Part shown: positions 16,424 through 24,439 of the stretch, piece by piece | Numbering within the stretch: position 1 is the first letter of the stretch | Layout of the letters: each line of letters begins with the position of its first letter | Assembly: GCA_045600585.1 (NCBI GenBank) | Contig: JAZRYE010000032.1 | Location: 25,213 to 89,212, forward strand | Direction of reading: 5' to 3' | DNA: 64,000 bases | Source: JAZRYE01 sp045600585 | GTDB taxonomy: Bacteria > Bacillota_I > Bacilli_A > RFN20 > CAG-826 | The notes under the pieces: model-generated | Database searches by the model: none | What the model was told of the DNA's origin: nothing | The model's input: the letters and a program-made list of their open reading frames with translations, nothing else | Made by a program: the position numbers and the translations under genes

Positions 16424-16450
16424 AAAGGTAGTCAATTTGGCTACCTTTTT
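16424..16450 (+). terminator. Terminator after the HAD gene
   Basis: AAAGGTAG pairs with CTACCTTT around a 9-nt loop, followed by T. It lies before the ispD promoter. Confidence 0.85.
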
Positions 16451-16461
16451 GATTACGCGAG

Positions 16462-16470
16462 TGATACAAT
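16462..16470 (+). promoter_or_regulatory. Extended -10 promoter of ispD
   Basis: TGATACAAT is a TGn-extended -10. The start would lie about 8 nt before the ispD ATG, leaving almost no leader and no Shine-Dalgarno. Confidence 0.5.
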
Positions 16471-16484
16471 TTACGCATAGATAT

Positions 16485-17144
16485 ATGGCCTACGCGATTA
16501 TTTTACTTTCTGGAAGTTCAACAAGATTTAAAGGAGAAGAACCAAAACAATTTACCAAAATTAATGGTAAGCCGCTTTTTATGTATTCTCTTGAAACTTT
16601 TTTGTCACATCCAGAAATTGAAAGAATTGTTCTTGTCACATTAAAAGACTATGTCGATTATGTTAAAGAAATAATTCCAAGCAATAAACCGATAGATGTG
16701 ATTTCCGGAGGTAATTCAAGAAGAGAATCATCTTATTTAGGAATCAAGCATCTTTGTAATGTAGAAGGTAATAGCAAAGTGTTAATACATGATGCAGCAA
16801 GACCTTTAATTACATTAAGAATGATTGATGATTTATTAAAATCATTGGATGAATCAAATAATTCAACAATTGCTTCCGAAATGAATAACACATTGATAGA
16901 TGTCAATGGTAACTATTTAAATAGAAGTAAGATTAGAACCATAGAAACTCCTCAAGGATTTATTTATAGTCCACTACTTAAAGCACATGAGACAGTCACT
17001 AAAGAAGTTACAGATGACACGATGTTGCTTAACGAAATTGGTTATCCAACAAAACTAGTTTTATCAAATTCAGTTAACTTAAAAGTAACCAACAAAGAAG
17101 ACATTCTTATCGCCAAAGCTATATTGGAAGGGAGAAAAGGATGA
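16485..17144 (+). CDS. ispD: 2-C-methyl-D-erythritol 4-phosphate cytidylyltransferase
   Basis: IspD attaches CMP to methylerythritol phosphate, the third step of the MEP isoprenoid pathway. The 219-residue protein has the nucleotide-binding IILLSGSSTRFKGEEPKQF (glycine loop and lysine), the HDAARPL motif in the middle and an ETPQGF segment in the second half. The ATG at 16485 is chosen; an earlier in-frame start lies inside the upstream terminator. Its TGA stop overlaps the next ATG (ATGA). It pairs functionally with ispF at 26470-26949. The leader is very short or absent. Confidence 0.93.
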   Translation: MAYAIILLSGSSTRFKGEEPKQFTKINGKPLFMYSLETFLSHPEIERIVLVTLKDYVDYVKEIIPSNKPIDVISGGNSRRESSYLGIKHLCNVEGNSKVLIHDAARPLITLRMIDDLLKSLDESNNSTIASEMNNTLIDVNGNYLNRSKIRTIETPQGFIYSPLLKAHETVTKEVTDDTMLLNEIGYPTKLVLSNSVNLKVTNKEDILIAKAILEGRKG

Positions 17145-17518
17145 AATACGAAGTTGGGCAGTTAATTACTGGCACTGTATACGCAGTCAAACCTTATGCC
17201 TTATTCCTCAGTTTTTCTGACGGGGCAACAGGGTTATTACATATTTCCGAAATATCCGATTCGTTTATTAGAGATATCGAAAGATATGGAACTGTTGGAG
17301 ATAAAATAAAAGTTAAGATTGTCTCTATTGATAAGACAAATGGATTTCTAAGATTATCATTAAAGAAAGTTCCACAAGAAGAGGCTTATAGCACTCACGA
17401 AAATTCAAATAGAAGCAAGGTAAATGTAACAAAAGATGATTTTAAACCGCTCGAAGAAAAACTTCATGGTTGGATAGATGAAACTTTAATTAAAGCAAAA
17501 GGAGAAAAAAATGATTAA
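17141..17518 (+). CDS. S1-domain RNA-binding protein (GSP13/YugI-like)
   Basis: A 125-residue protein made of one S1 OB-fold domain (about residues 3-75; EVGQLITGTVYAV, GLLHISEIS, RLSLKKV) and a polar, charged tail. It resembles the small general stress protein 13 family of Firmicutes that associates with ribosomes. It overlaps ispD by 4 nt at its start and pgi by 8 nt at its end, so the three genes form a tight operon. A role in RNA binding is well supported, but its target is not known. Confidence 0.85.
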   Translation: MKYEVGQLITGTVYAVKPYALFLSFSDGATGLLHISEISDSFIRDIERYGTVGDKIKVKIVSIDKTNGFLRLSLKKVPQEEAYSTHENSNRSKVNVTKDDFKPLEEKLHGWIDETLIKAKGEKND

Positions 17519-18791
17519 GTTAGTTTTAAATAAAGAAATGAATCAAGATATCCTTAATGGATATAAAGATTCTGTTAAGAAAATCAATCAAATGATTGAT
17601 GACAAGTCAGGAGCAGGAAATGATTTCTTAGGTTGGGTTGATTGGCCTGTTTGTTATGACAAAGAAGAAATGGCAAGAATGAAAGAAGATGCTAAATATG
17701 TTAGAGAAAATTTTGATATTCTCGTCGTATGTGGCGTCGGTGGCTCTTATTTAGGTGCAAGAGCAGCATTAGAAGCACTAAATGGAGTCAAGAGTAATGA
17801 CAAGCTTGAAGTCATTTTTATGGGCCAAACATTCTCACCTAACTATGTTGCTCAAGTCATGAATTATTTAAAAGGAAAGAACTTCGCAGTCAACGTTATT
17901 TCTAAATCAGGAACAACAACAGAAACTTCTATCTCTTTCCGTTTATTAAAAGAATTACTAGAATCACAAATCGGCAAAGAAAAAGCAAAGAAAGCAATCT
18001 ATGCAACAACAGATAAGGCAAGAGGTGCTTTAAAAACTTTATGCAATAAAGAAGGCTATGCAACTTATGTCTTGCCTGATGATATCGGTGGCCGTTATAG
18101 CGTTCTTACTGCAGTCGGTTTATTCCCACTTGCATGTGCAGGTATCGATGTTGAAGCAATGCTTGAAGGCGCAAAAGAAGCAAGAGCAGCTTATGATAAT
18201 GCTGATTTAGATAATAATCAATGCTATCAATATGCTGTAACAAGAGATTATATGTATAGACATGGCAAACCAGTTGAAATGTATGTCACATATGAGCCTC
18301 AAATGAGTCAAATTTCTGAATGGATTAAACAATTACATGGTGAATCAGAAGGTAAAGAAAAGAAGGGTTTATTCCCAGCTTCCGCAACATTCTCAACAGA
18401 TTTACATAGTTTAGGTCAATTCGTTCAAGATGGCACACCATTATTGTTTGAAACAATTATTAATGTTGTTAACCCAAATCAAGATATCGTTATTCCACAT
18501 GACGAAGATGATCTTGATGGTTTAAATTACTTAGAAGGTAAAGACTTAGCTTTTGTCAACCAAAAAGCATTTGAAGGAACATTAAAAGCTCACGAAGAAA
18601 ATGGCGGAGTTCCATGTAATATCATTTATATAAATAAATTAGATGCAAAAACATTGGGTCATTTATTCTATTTCTTCATGAGAGCATGCGCTATGGCAGC
18701 ATATATGTTAGACATCAATCCATTTAATCAACCAGGCGTTGAAATCTATAAAAAGAACATGTTCCATCTCCTCGGTAAAAAAGGATATTAA
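17511..18791 (+). CDS. pgi: Glucose-6-phosphate isomerase
   Basis: Pgi interconverts glucose-6-phosphate and fructose-6-phosphate. The 426-residue protein is the short Bacilli form. It has the VCGVGGSYLGARAA sugar-phosphate loop, NVISKSGTTTETSISFR (phosphate binding), DDIGGRYSVLTAVG, an EWIKQLHGESEGK active-site glutamate region, and the C-terminal NPFNQPGVEIYKK signature with the catalytic lysine. It is the last gene of ispD-S1-pgi and ends at a strong terminator. Confidence 0.97.
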   Translation: MIKLVLNKEMNQDILNGYKDSVKKINQMIDDKSGAGNDFLGWVDWPVCYDKEEMARMKEDAKYVRENFDILVVCGVGGSYLGARAALEALNGVKSNDKLEVIFMGQTFSPNYVAQVMNYLKGKNFAVNVISKSGTTTETSISFRLLKELLESQIGKEKAKKAIYATTDKARGALKTLCNKEGYATYVLPDDIGGRYSVLTAVGLFPLACAGIDVEAMLEGAKEARAAYDNADLDNNQCYQYAVTRDYMYRHGKPVEMYVTYEPQMSQISEWIKQLHGESEGKEKKGLFPASATFSTDLHSLGQFVQDGTPLLFETIINVVNPNQDIVIPHDEDDLDGLNYLEGKDLAFVNQKAFEGTLKAHEENGGVPCNIIYINKLDAKTLGHLFYFFMRACAMAAYMLDINPFNQPGVEIYKKNMFHLLGKKGY

Positions 18792-18814
18792 TATAAAACA
18801 TAGTTATTAATGAA

Positions 18815-18846
18815 AAAGTCGCATGAAAAAAGTGCGATTTTTTTAT
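18815..18846 (+). terminator. Terminator after pgi
   Basis: AAGTCGCA pairs with TGCGATTT around a 9-nt loop and runs into seven T. The tRNA promoter begins at its end. Confidence 0.85.
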
Positions 18847-18875
18847 TGACTATATTTATTTATAAGTGATATATT
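18846..18875 (+). promoter_or_regulatory. Promoter of the five-tRNA operon
   Basis: TTGACT (18846-18851), an 18-nt spacer and TATATT (18870-18875) preceded by TGA, an extended -10. It is the only good promoter before the tRNA cluster. Confidence 0.75.
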
Positions 18876-18898
18876 TATTAGGCGCATATTGATAAATC

Positions 18899-18974
18899 GG
18901 ATGCTTAGCTCAGCTGGGAGAGCATCACCCTTACAAGGTGGGGGTCGTGGGTTCGAGCCCCTCAGCATCCACCA
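18899..18974 (+). tRNA. tRNA-Val (TAC)
   Basis: A 76-nt cloverleaf with encoded CCA. The acceptor GGATGCT pairs with AGCATCC, and the anticodon loop CTTACAA gives TAC. First of a five-tRNA operon. Confidence 0.97.
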
Positions 18975-19001
18975 TTCTTATGCGAAACTTACCCTTATAA
19001 T

Positions 19002-19087
19002 GGGAGGGTAGCGAAGAGGCTAAACGCGGCAGACTGTAAATCTGCTACCTACTGGTTTCGGCAGTTCGAATCTGCCCCCTCCCACCA
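19002..19087 (+). tRNA. tRNA-Tyr (GTA)
   Basis: A class II tRNA, 86 nt including CCA. The acceptor GGGAGGG pairs with CCCTCCC, the anticodon is GTA and there is a long variable arm. Confidence 0.97.
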
Positions 19088-19097
19088 CTAAATTGCT

Positions 19098-19173
19098 TGG
19101 GGTGTAGCCAAGCGGTAAGGCAACAGACTTTGACTCTGTCATCTCACTGGTTCGATTCCAGTCACCCCAGCCA
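19098..19173 (+). tRNA. tRNA-Gln (TTG)
   Basis: A 76-nt tRNA with encoded CCA. TGGGGTG pairs with CACCCCA; the anticodon loop contains TTG. A second glutamine tRNA (CTG) lies at 22575. Confidence 0.97.
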
Positions 19174-19176
19174 TTT

Positions 19177-19252
19177 CACTCTCTAGCTCAGTCGGTAGAG
19201 CACTTGACTTTTAATCAAGGGGTCTGGAGTTCGAATCTCCAGAGAGTGACCA
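19177..19252 (+). tRNA. tRNA-Lys (TTT)
   Basis: A 76-nt tRNA with encoded CCA. CACTCTC pairs with GAGAGTG; the anticodon is TTT. Confidence 0.97.
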
Positions 19253-19258
19253 AAACAT

Positions 19259-19345
19259 GCCCAGGTGGCGGAACAGGTAGACGCACAGGACTTAAAATCC
19301 TGCGGTAGCGATACCATACCGGTTCGATTCCGGTCCCGGGCACCA
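19259..19345 (+). tRNA. tRNA-Leu (TAA)
   Basis: A class II tRNA, 87 nt with encoded CCA. The acceptor GCCCAGG pairs with CCCGGGC (one mismatch), the anticodon is TAA and the variable arm is long. Last tRNA before the operon terminator. Confidence 0.97.
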
Positions 19346-19357
19346 TTTGGAAATAAG

Positions 19358-19381
19358 ACCTTCTTCGGAAGGTTTTTATTT
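19358..19381 (+). terminator. Terminator of the tRNA operon
   Basis: ACCTTC pairs with GAAGGT around a TTCG tetraloop, followed by TTTTATTTT. Confidence 0.9.
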
Positions 19382-19432
19382 TGCAATTTTACATTGTAAA
19401 TAATACAATGTAGGCATTATGTAACATTAAGT

Positions 19433-19461
19433 TTGCATAGATGTCACAAATTATTTATATT
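19433..19461 (+). promoter_or_regulatory. Promoter of the lipid kinase gene
   Basis: TTGCAT (19433-19438) and TATATT (19456-19461) with a 17-nt spacer; AAAGGGG follows before the ATG. Confidence 0.75.
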
Positions 19462-19488
19462 AAATAAAGATTTAAAAGGGGATAGATT

Positions 19489-20460
19489 ATGAAACACCTT
19501 ATCGTTACAAATAGTTCCGCTGGAACAAATAAAAATAAAGAAGCTTTTAATGCTGCAATTAAAGAAGCATTCGATGGATTAGATTACGAAGTATATGAAA
19601 CAACTGCTCCAAGAAGCCAAGTTGAATTCTTAAAGAAATATTTAGAAGAACATAAAGATGAAACAGTTAGAGTCTACGCTTGTGGCGGAGATGGCACTGT
19701 CCACGAAACTGCTAATGGATTAGTTGGTTTTGATAATGCTGAATTAGCTATTTATCCAGTTGGTACTGGAAATGACTTTGTCAAAGCATATGCAGAAACA
19801 AAAGATTATGATGAAATTGTCACTGGCAAAGCAGGTGAAAAGAGATTTAAAAACCTTAAAGGTTTAATCAATGGCGTTGCTCACCCAATTGATGTTAGTA
19901 AAATTTCTGGTGGAGAGCTTAAAGAACCTTGGTATTCCATTAACGTAATCAACTTTGGTTTTGATGCAATTGTTGGTGCACGTGGTAATTATTATAAAGA
20001 ACACGGCGTTCCTGCTGATGCAAAAGCAAAAGAACAAGATCCATATAAATATGCATTAAATCATGATGCTATGAAACATGGTAGATTCAATGACACAGAA
20101 GTTTTTGCTGATGGCGAAAAATTAAATGAAAAGCAAATCCTTTTAGGAACAGTATCACAAGGTCAATTCGTTGGTGGATCTTTCTGGGCTGCACCTAAGA
20201 GTGATAACACAGATGGTTTAATGGATGTTTGCGTTTTAAAAACAATGACTTTCTTAGGATTGGGAATGATTATTGGTACATACACAAAAGGCAAACACTT
20301 AAATAAAAAGAGAAAGAAAATTGCTTATAGAAGGGTTAAGGAAGTTAAAATTGTTGCCCCACAAGACATTGATGTTTGTATTGATGGCGAAATGACACGT
20401 GGCAAAGAATTCACCATCACATGTGTTCCAGGAGCAATTAAGTTAGTTATTCCACAATAA
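19489..20460 (+). CDS. Diacylglycerol kinase-type lipid kinase (DgkB/YegS family)
   Basis: A 323-residue cytoplasmic lipid kinase that probably phosphorylates diacylglycerol to phosphatidic acid, recycling lipid head-group turnover products. The catalytic domain begins LIVTNSSAGTNKN, with the nucleotide-binding ACGGDGTVHETANGL near residue 65 and PVGTGNDF near residue 90. The C-terminal beta-sandwich has the IDGE motif. It sits 2 nt upstream of a PlsC-like acyltransferase gene, giving a small phosphatidic-acid module. Whether the true substrate is diacylglycerol or another lipid cannot be seen. Confidence 0.88.
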   Translation: MKHLIVTNSSAGTNKNKEAFNAAIKEAFDGLDYEVYETTAPRSQVEFLKKYLEEHKDETVRVYACGGDGTVHETANGLVGFDNAELAIYPVGTGNDFVKAYAETKDYDEIVTGKAGEKRFKNLKGLINGVAHPIDVSKISGGELKEPWYSINVINFGFDAIVGARGNYYKEHGVPADAKAKEQDPYKYALNHDAMKHGRFNDTEVFADGEKLNEKQILLGTVSQGQFVGGSFWAAPKSDNTDGLMDVCVLKTMTFLGLGMIIGTYTKGKHLNKKRKKIAYRRVKEVKIVAPQDIDVCIDGEMTRGKEFTITCVPGAIKLVIPQ

Positions 20461-20462
20461 TT

Positions 20463-21281
20463 ATGTTTATTGAGATATTCGACATTCTTGTCGGTATAGC
20501 ATTAGCTATTTTTGGTAGTTTATATTTTTGGCCAGTAACTCATGGTTATGATTTTTATCGACCAATCGTTTTATTTATTGCCGGATATGTAGCTGCTTTC
20601 TTATTTATGTTTTTCTTCTTTGCCTGTGTTGGCTGGTGTCAAAAAAAGGAAGAACAATATAAAAAAGTAAATAGATTTGCAAGATTCTTTCTAACTAACG
20701 GAGTTTGGTTCATTTGTTATCATAGCCATACAATATTAGAAATCCATGGCAAAGAAAAATTACCAAAAAACGAAAAATTCTTATTTGTTTCAAATCATAA
20801 AAGTAATTTTGATCCAATGTTTATGATTTGCCGTATGGGAATCAAAAATTTAGCACTTATCACAAAAGCTAGTAACTATAAGATTCCTGTTGGAGGTCAT
20901 TTCTTGCCAAGAATAAGTTATATGGCACTTAATAGAGAAGACAAACTTCAATGTTTAGAAAAATTCAAAATTGCTTCTGATTTAATTTCTAATGACATTT
21001 GTTCTGTTGGGGTTTATCCAGAAGGAAAAAGAAATCCAGATATCGTATTAGGCGACTTTCATGAAGGATGCTTCAATATTGGTATTCATGCAAAATGCCC
21101 TATTGCTGTTATTACAGTAACTGGAACTGAAAATATTCATAAAAGATATCCAAGATTTACTAAAGTAATAATTAGAGTTGAGAAGGTATATCGTGAAAGC
21201 GATTATGCCGGAATGACAGCACAAGCCTTATCAGATGAAGTTAGACAAATTATGCTAAATAGATTAGATAAGCAAGCGTAA
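20463..21281 (+). CDS. plsC: 1-acyl-glycerol-3-phosphate acyltransferase-like protein
   Basis: A 272-residue membrane protein with two N-terminal hydrophobic segments (about 3-22 and 34-55), then a PlsC acyltransferase domain with the catalytic NHKSNFDPMF (HxxxxD motif) near residue 112 and a PEGKRNPD motif near residue 182. It should acylate lysophosphatidic acid to phosphatidic acid. It follows the lipid kinase after 2 nt, so the two genes both feed phosphatidic acid. The N-terminal membrane region is longer than in minimal PlsC proteins. Confidence 0.85.
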   Translation: MFIEIFDILVGIALAIFGSLYFWPVTHGYDFYRPIVLFIAGYVAAFLFMFFFFACVGWCQKKEEQYKKVNRFARFFLTNGVWFICYHSHTILEIHGKEKLPKNEKFLFVSNHKSNFDPMFMICRMGIKNLALITKASNYKIPVGGHFLPRISYMALNREDKLQCLEKFKIASDLISNDICSVGVYPEGKRNPDIVLGDFHEGCFNIGIHAKCPIAVITVTGTENIHKRYPRFTKVIIRVEKVYRESDYAGMTAQALSDEVRQIMLNRLDKQA

Positions 21282-21294
21282 TGCTTGCTTTTAA
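21271..21294 (+). terminator. Terminator after plsC
   Basis: AGCAAGC pairs with GCTTGCT, followed by TTT. The plsC stop codon sits in the loop. Confidence 0.8.
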
Positions 21295-21360
21295 ATTATT
21301 TCGAAAAGTATCGATTATTAACAATTAATAAATTTCTAATTTTTAATTAATATATTTTAG

Positions 21361-21369
21361 TGATATATT
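21361..21369 (+). promoter_or_regulatory. Extended -10 promoter of the LicA-like gene
   Basis: TGATATATT ends 6 nt before the ATG at 21376. No ribosome site is present, so the transcript is probably leaderless. Confidence 0.55.
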
Positions 21370-21375
21370 CATTCT

Positions 21376-22230
21376 ATGGAAAATTTTGAAATTACAAAAA
21401 TTTTAGGACCAGATGCTAAAATCATTTCCAAAATGCAAGGTGGAATGATGAATCTTTCTTATTTGGTTAAAGCCTTAGATAAAGACTATATTTTATACAT
21501 ATCTACTCCTGAAGCTAACCTAATGGTTAACAGAGAAAAAGAAAAGAAAGATCAAGAAATCATCTATTCTCTTGGCATCACTAGCAAGAATATTTATTTT
21601 GATACAAAAAGAGGCATTAAGATAAACGAATTCATTAAAGGTGATTCATTAAACAACATTAATGAATACGAGCCTAAAAAGGTCGCAAATCTATTAAAGA
21701 AGTTACATGAAAGCAAAATTCTTTCTTCAGAAGACTATTTACCATTTAATAGATTATTAAAATATAAGAAAGAAGCTCTTGAAGTAGCTGAATTAGCTGA
21801 AGATTATTACAAGTTAGAAAAAGTCTTATTAGCAAATAAAGAATTCCTAGAAAAGCAAAAGAAAGTTTTGTCGCATAATGATGCTCAAAGAAGTAACGTT
21901 GTTAAAGGTGATGGTAACGAATATTACTTAATCGATTTTGAATTCGTCGGTAATAACGATGAGATATATGACATTGCTTGTTTCGGTAATGGCTTAGTTG
22001 AAGAAGGGTACGAAGTTTTAAAAGAATACTTTATCGAACCAACAAAAGAAGAAAAACAAAGATATTATTTATGGAGAATTTATCTTTCTCTTCAATGGTA
22101 TCTAGTCGCGACAAGAAAGCATTATAACGGAGAAGGAATAAAGCATGGCTATAATTTTCTAGAAGTCGGTAAGCACTTCTTAGATAATGCATTAACAGCA
22201 TATAGATATTATCAAGACCTTGAAAAGTAA
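21376..22230 (+). CDS. Choline/ethanolamine kinase-like phosphotransferase (LicA/APH fold)
   Basis: A 284-residue kinase of the aminoglycoside-phosphotransferase fold. The catalytic loop is LSHNDAQRSNVV near residue 168 and the metal motif LIDFEFVGNNDEIYDIA follows near residue 187. The DFE plus YDIA pattern is typical of choline/ethanolamine kinases and LicA, which make phosphocholine for surface decoration. The substrate remains inference. The N-terminal GGMMNLSYLV matches the glycine-rich nucleotide loop. It is monocistronic and looks leaderless. Confidence 0.78.
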   Translation: MENFEITKILGPDAKIISKMQGGMMNLSYLVKALDKDYILYISTPEANLMVNREKEKKDQEIIYSLGITSKNIYFDTKRGIKINEFIKGDSLNNINEYEPKKVANLLKKLHESKILSSEDYLPFNRLLKYKKEALEVAELAEDYYKLEKVLLANKEFLEKQKKVLSHNDAQRSNVVKGDGNEYYLIDFEFVGNNDEIYDIACFGNGLVEEGYEVLKEYFIEPTKEEKQRYYLWRIYLSLQWYLVATRKHYNGEGIKHGYNFLEVGKHFLDNALTAYRYYQDLEK

Positions 22231-22258
22231 GCACTTCTATTGAAGTGTTTTTCTTTTT
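22229..22258 (+). terminator. Terminator after the LicA-like gene
   Basis: AAGCACTTC pairs with GAAGTGTTT around TATT, followed by TTCTTTTTT. It includes the last bases of the stop codon. Confidence 0.85.
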
Positions 22259-22297
22259 TCACAAATATTATCGTTTTATTATTCACTTTTATTATTT

Positions 22298-22308
22298 TGT
22301 GGTAATAT
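22298..22308 (+). promoter_or_regulatory. Extended -10 promoter of nfu
   Basis: TGTGGTAATAT, the same extended -10 form as at cysK, cca and the HAD gene with one base change. The -35 is weak. Confidence 0.55.
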
Positions 22309-22325
22309 TTTTTGCGGTGATAAAT

Positions 22326-22568
22326 ATGGATAGTACAGAACAATTAATTATTGCAACATTAGATAAAATCAGACACTTCTTACAAAAAGATGGCGGAGAT
22401 GTCGAATTCCAATCATTCAAAGACGGTATTGTTTCCGTTAAAATGAGAGGTGCTTGCCAAGACTGCGCTTATGCAGGAGCAGACATTAAAGACTTAGTAG
22501 AAGTCATCCTTCAAGAAGAAGTTCCTGGTGTCATCGAAGTAAGATTAGCAGACGAAGAAGTTAAATAA
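22326..22568 (+). CDS. nfu: Nfu-type Fe-S scaffold protein
   Basis: An 80-residue stand-alone NifU C-terminal (Nfu) domain that carries or transfers 4Fe-4S clusters. It has the conserved FLQKDGGDVEF start and the cluster-binding CQDC motif near residue 47. The ATG at 22326 is chosen because GGTGAT precedes it; the upstream in-frame extension is hydrophobic and overlaps the promoter. It likely works with the SUF system encoded at 53684-58345 and with clients such as MiaB, Nth and the ferredoxins. A tRNA-Gln gene follows by 6 nt. Confidence 0.92.
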   Translation: MDSTEQLIIATLDKIRHFLQKDGGDVEFQSFKDGIVSVKMRGACQDCAYAGADIKDLVEVILQEEVPGVIEVRLADEEVK

Positions 22569-22574
22569 TCTTAT

Positions 22575-22650
22575 TGGGGTATAGCCAAGCGGCTAAGGCA
22601 GTGGGCTCTGAACTCACCATTCTTTGGTTCGAATCCAAATACCCCAGCCA
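22575..22650 (+). tRNA. tRNA-Gln (CTG)
   Basis: A 76-nt tRNA with encoded CCA. The acceptor TGGGGTA pairs with TACCCCA. The anticodon loop CTCTGAA gives CTG. It is probably co-transcribed with nfu, whose stop lies 6 nt upstream. Confidence 0.93.
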
Positions 22651-22662
22651 AGACAAACAAAA

Positions 22663-22690
22663 AGCACTCATAAGAGTGCTATTTTTATTT
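22663..22690. terminator. Bidirectional terminator
   Basis: AGCACTC pairs with GAGTGCT around ATAA. T-rich tracts flank it on both strands, serving nfu/tRNA-Gln and the convergent cysQ-like gene. Confidence 0.85.
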
Positions 22691-22701
22691 GATAACATTT
22701 A

Positions 22702-23478
22702 TTAAAGAAGAATGTTTTCTTTTCTATTGCAAGCAATATAACCGTTTCTGTTATATACATCTTTTCTATTATATTTAATAGGCTTGCCATTAGGTTCAAT
22801 AAATACTCCACCAGCTTCTTCAACAATAATTTGAGCAGCAGCAGTATCCCATTCCTTTGTGTTTGGAGATGTACGATAAGTAATTTCAGCTTTACCATCT
22901 GCAATTGCACATGGTTTTAAAGATGATCCTAACTTTTCAATATGTTTGATAACATCCTTGTGCTTTTCCATTAATTCTTTTTCTTTATCCATCAAATGGA
23001 AAACACTTGTTAAGCAAGTTAAGTCTTCAAGTTTATCGTTAACATGCATCATATAAACTTTATCGTCTATACGATGGAATGCTCCATTTCCTTTACTTGC
23101 GTAATAAATTTCTCCAGTAGCAGGTACAACAATTACACCCACGACTACTTTATGTTTATATGCCAAAGCAATATTTGTTGTAAATTGTCCATCTCTAGCT
23201 ACAAAGTCTTTTGTTCCATCAACTGGATCAACAATCCAAACATAATCATTGGAAAGTCTTTCTTCATTATCTTCACTTTCTTCTGTTAAAAAAGCGTATA
23301 AAGGAAATTCTTTATGAAGATATTCTCTAATCATCTTATCAGCTGTTTTATCAGCTAAAGTAACAGGAGAATCATCTTCTTTAATTTCAACATCAAACGG
23401 AGTGTTATAAATCTCCATAATTTTATCTTTTGCGAGTAAGCCAGCGATAATTGCGGCGTTTAATTCTTTTTCCCACAT
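22702..23478 (-). CDS. cysQ: Inositol monophosphatase-family phosphatase (CysQ-like)
   Basis: A 258-residue Mg2+-dependent, lithium-sensitive type phosphatase. Metal-binding motifs are TEESE near residue 66, DPVDGTKDFV near residue 84 and EWDTAAAQIIVEEAGG near residue 208. The FIG superfamily includes inositol monophosphatase and 3'(2'),5'-bisphosphate nucleotidase CysQ; I favour CysQ because the neighbouring upstream gene is NrnA-like, which also hydrolyses pAp. The family placement is sure, the substrate is not. It is the last gene of the ychF operon, starting 2 nt after the nrnA stop. Confidence 0.82.
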   Translation of the reverse strand: MWEKELNAAIIAGLLAKDKIMEIYNTPFDVEIKEDDSPVTLADKTADKMIREYLHKEFPLYAFLTEESEDNEERLSNDYVWIVDPVDGTKDFVARDGQFTTNIALAYKHKVVVGVIVVPATGEIYYASKGNGAFHRIDDKVYMMHVNDKLEDLTCLTSVFHLMDKEKELMEKHKDVIKHIEKLGSSLKPCAIADGKAEITYRTSPNTKEWDTAAAQIIVEEAGGVFIEPNGKPIKYNRKDVYNRNGYIACNRKENILL

Positions 23479-23480
23479 AA

Positions 23481-24437
23481 CTAATTCTCCTTTCGATAAT
23501 CTATGATTAATTTATCTAGATCTTTGATAATATCTTGAATGAGAGTTTCATTGTATTTAGCTAATGTACAGCCAGCTGCAAAACGATGGCCTCCACCAGA
23601 ATGTTTAGCCATTAATGGTTGAATGACTGGTCCATTGCTACGGATTTCAGTTTTAACCCTTCCATCACTTGCTTCAGCAAAGCATGCCCAAATTGGGTAT
23701 CCTTCAACATTACCTAATAAATTTACCATATTGGCAATTTGAAGAGATGAGTAACCGTATTCTACAAAATCTTCATGTCGTAATATGACATATAAAACGC
23801 CTTCTGGACTCTTTTGATATTTTGAGTAGAAAAGCGCTCTGATTTTGAATGTTACTTCATCAGTGACATTAAGAATATTTAATATAGTTTTTGGATTTGC
23901 TCCATGACTACATAAATAGCATGCATGACTATATAGCTTTGAATAATTCTCAGCGTATTGTAAGCGTCCACTATCAGTGAGAAGACCTAAATATAAAGCA
24001 TTCGCACATTTCTTATTAATTCTAAGTTTTGATTCTTTAACAAAATCAATAATCATCTCTGAGGTTGAAGAAGATTTATCATCGATAACTTCAGGGCCTT
24101 GTTTAAATGTATGTAAATCAATATGGTGATCGATTTTTGCAAATGCTTTTGCAGAATAAATTCTTTTATCTTCCATTCTTGATAAATCATTGCCATCTAA
24201 TAAGATTGCTAATGAATTAGCAAAAACATCATCACTTATTTCATCCGGTTTTCCAAGTAGGTCGAAAAATTTAGGAAGTCCACTTCCGACAATGTAAATT
24301 TTCTTATTTGGATAATTTAATTGAAGAACTTCTTTTAAGCCAATTTGACTTCCAAAGCAGTCTCCATCTGGATTGAAATGACCATTGATGACTATTGAAT
24401 CATATTGTTCAATGAGTTTAAGAATGGATTCAAACAT
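23481..24437 (-). CDS. nrnA: DHH/DHHA1 phosphoesterase, NrnA-like
   Basis: A 318-residue phosphoesterase. The DHH domain has NGHFNPDGDCFGSQIGL near residue 17 and KIDHHIDLH near residue 102, with the metal-binding aspartates and histidines. The C-terminal DHHA1 domain carries the GGGHRFAAGC substrate loop. NrnA proteins degrade short oligonucleotides (nanoRNA) and dephosphorylate pAp. In this operon it would finish RNA decay begun by RNase Y. It overlaps neither neighbour but is spaced by 2 nt from both the CysQ-like and rpoE genes. Confidence 0.92.
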   Translation of the reverse strand: MFESILKLIEQYDSIVINGHFNPDGDCFGSQIGLKEVLQLNYPNKKIYIVGSGLPKFFDLLGKPDEISDDVFANSLAILLDGNDLSRMEDKRIYSAKAFAKIDHHIDLHTFKQGPEVIDDKSSSTSEMIIDFVKESKLRINKKCANALYLGLLTDSGRLQYAENYSKLYSHACYLCSHGANPKTILNILNVTDEVTFKIRALFYSKYQKSPEGVLYVILRHEDFVEYGYSSLQIANMVNLLGNVEGYPIWACFAEASDGRVKTEIRSNGPVIQPLMAKHSGGGHRFAAGCTLAKYNETLIQDIIKDLDKLIIDYRKEN

Positions 24438-24439
24438 AA

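Noticed and set aside
19183..19386. 67-residue minus-strand frame across tRNA-Lys and tRNA-Leu
   Set aside because: Again an antisense reading of tRNA genes; the terminator and tRNAs explain the sequence.
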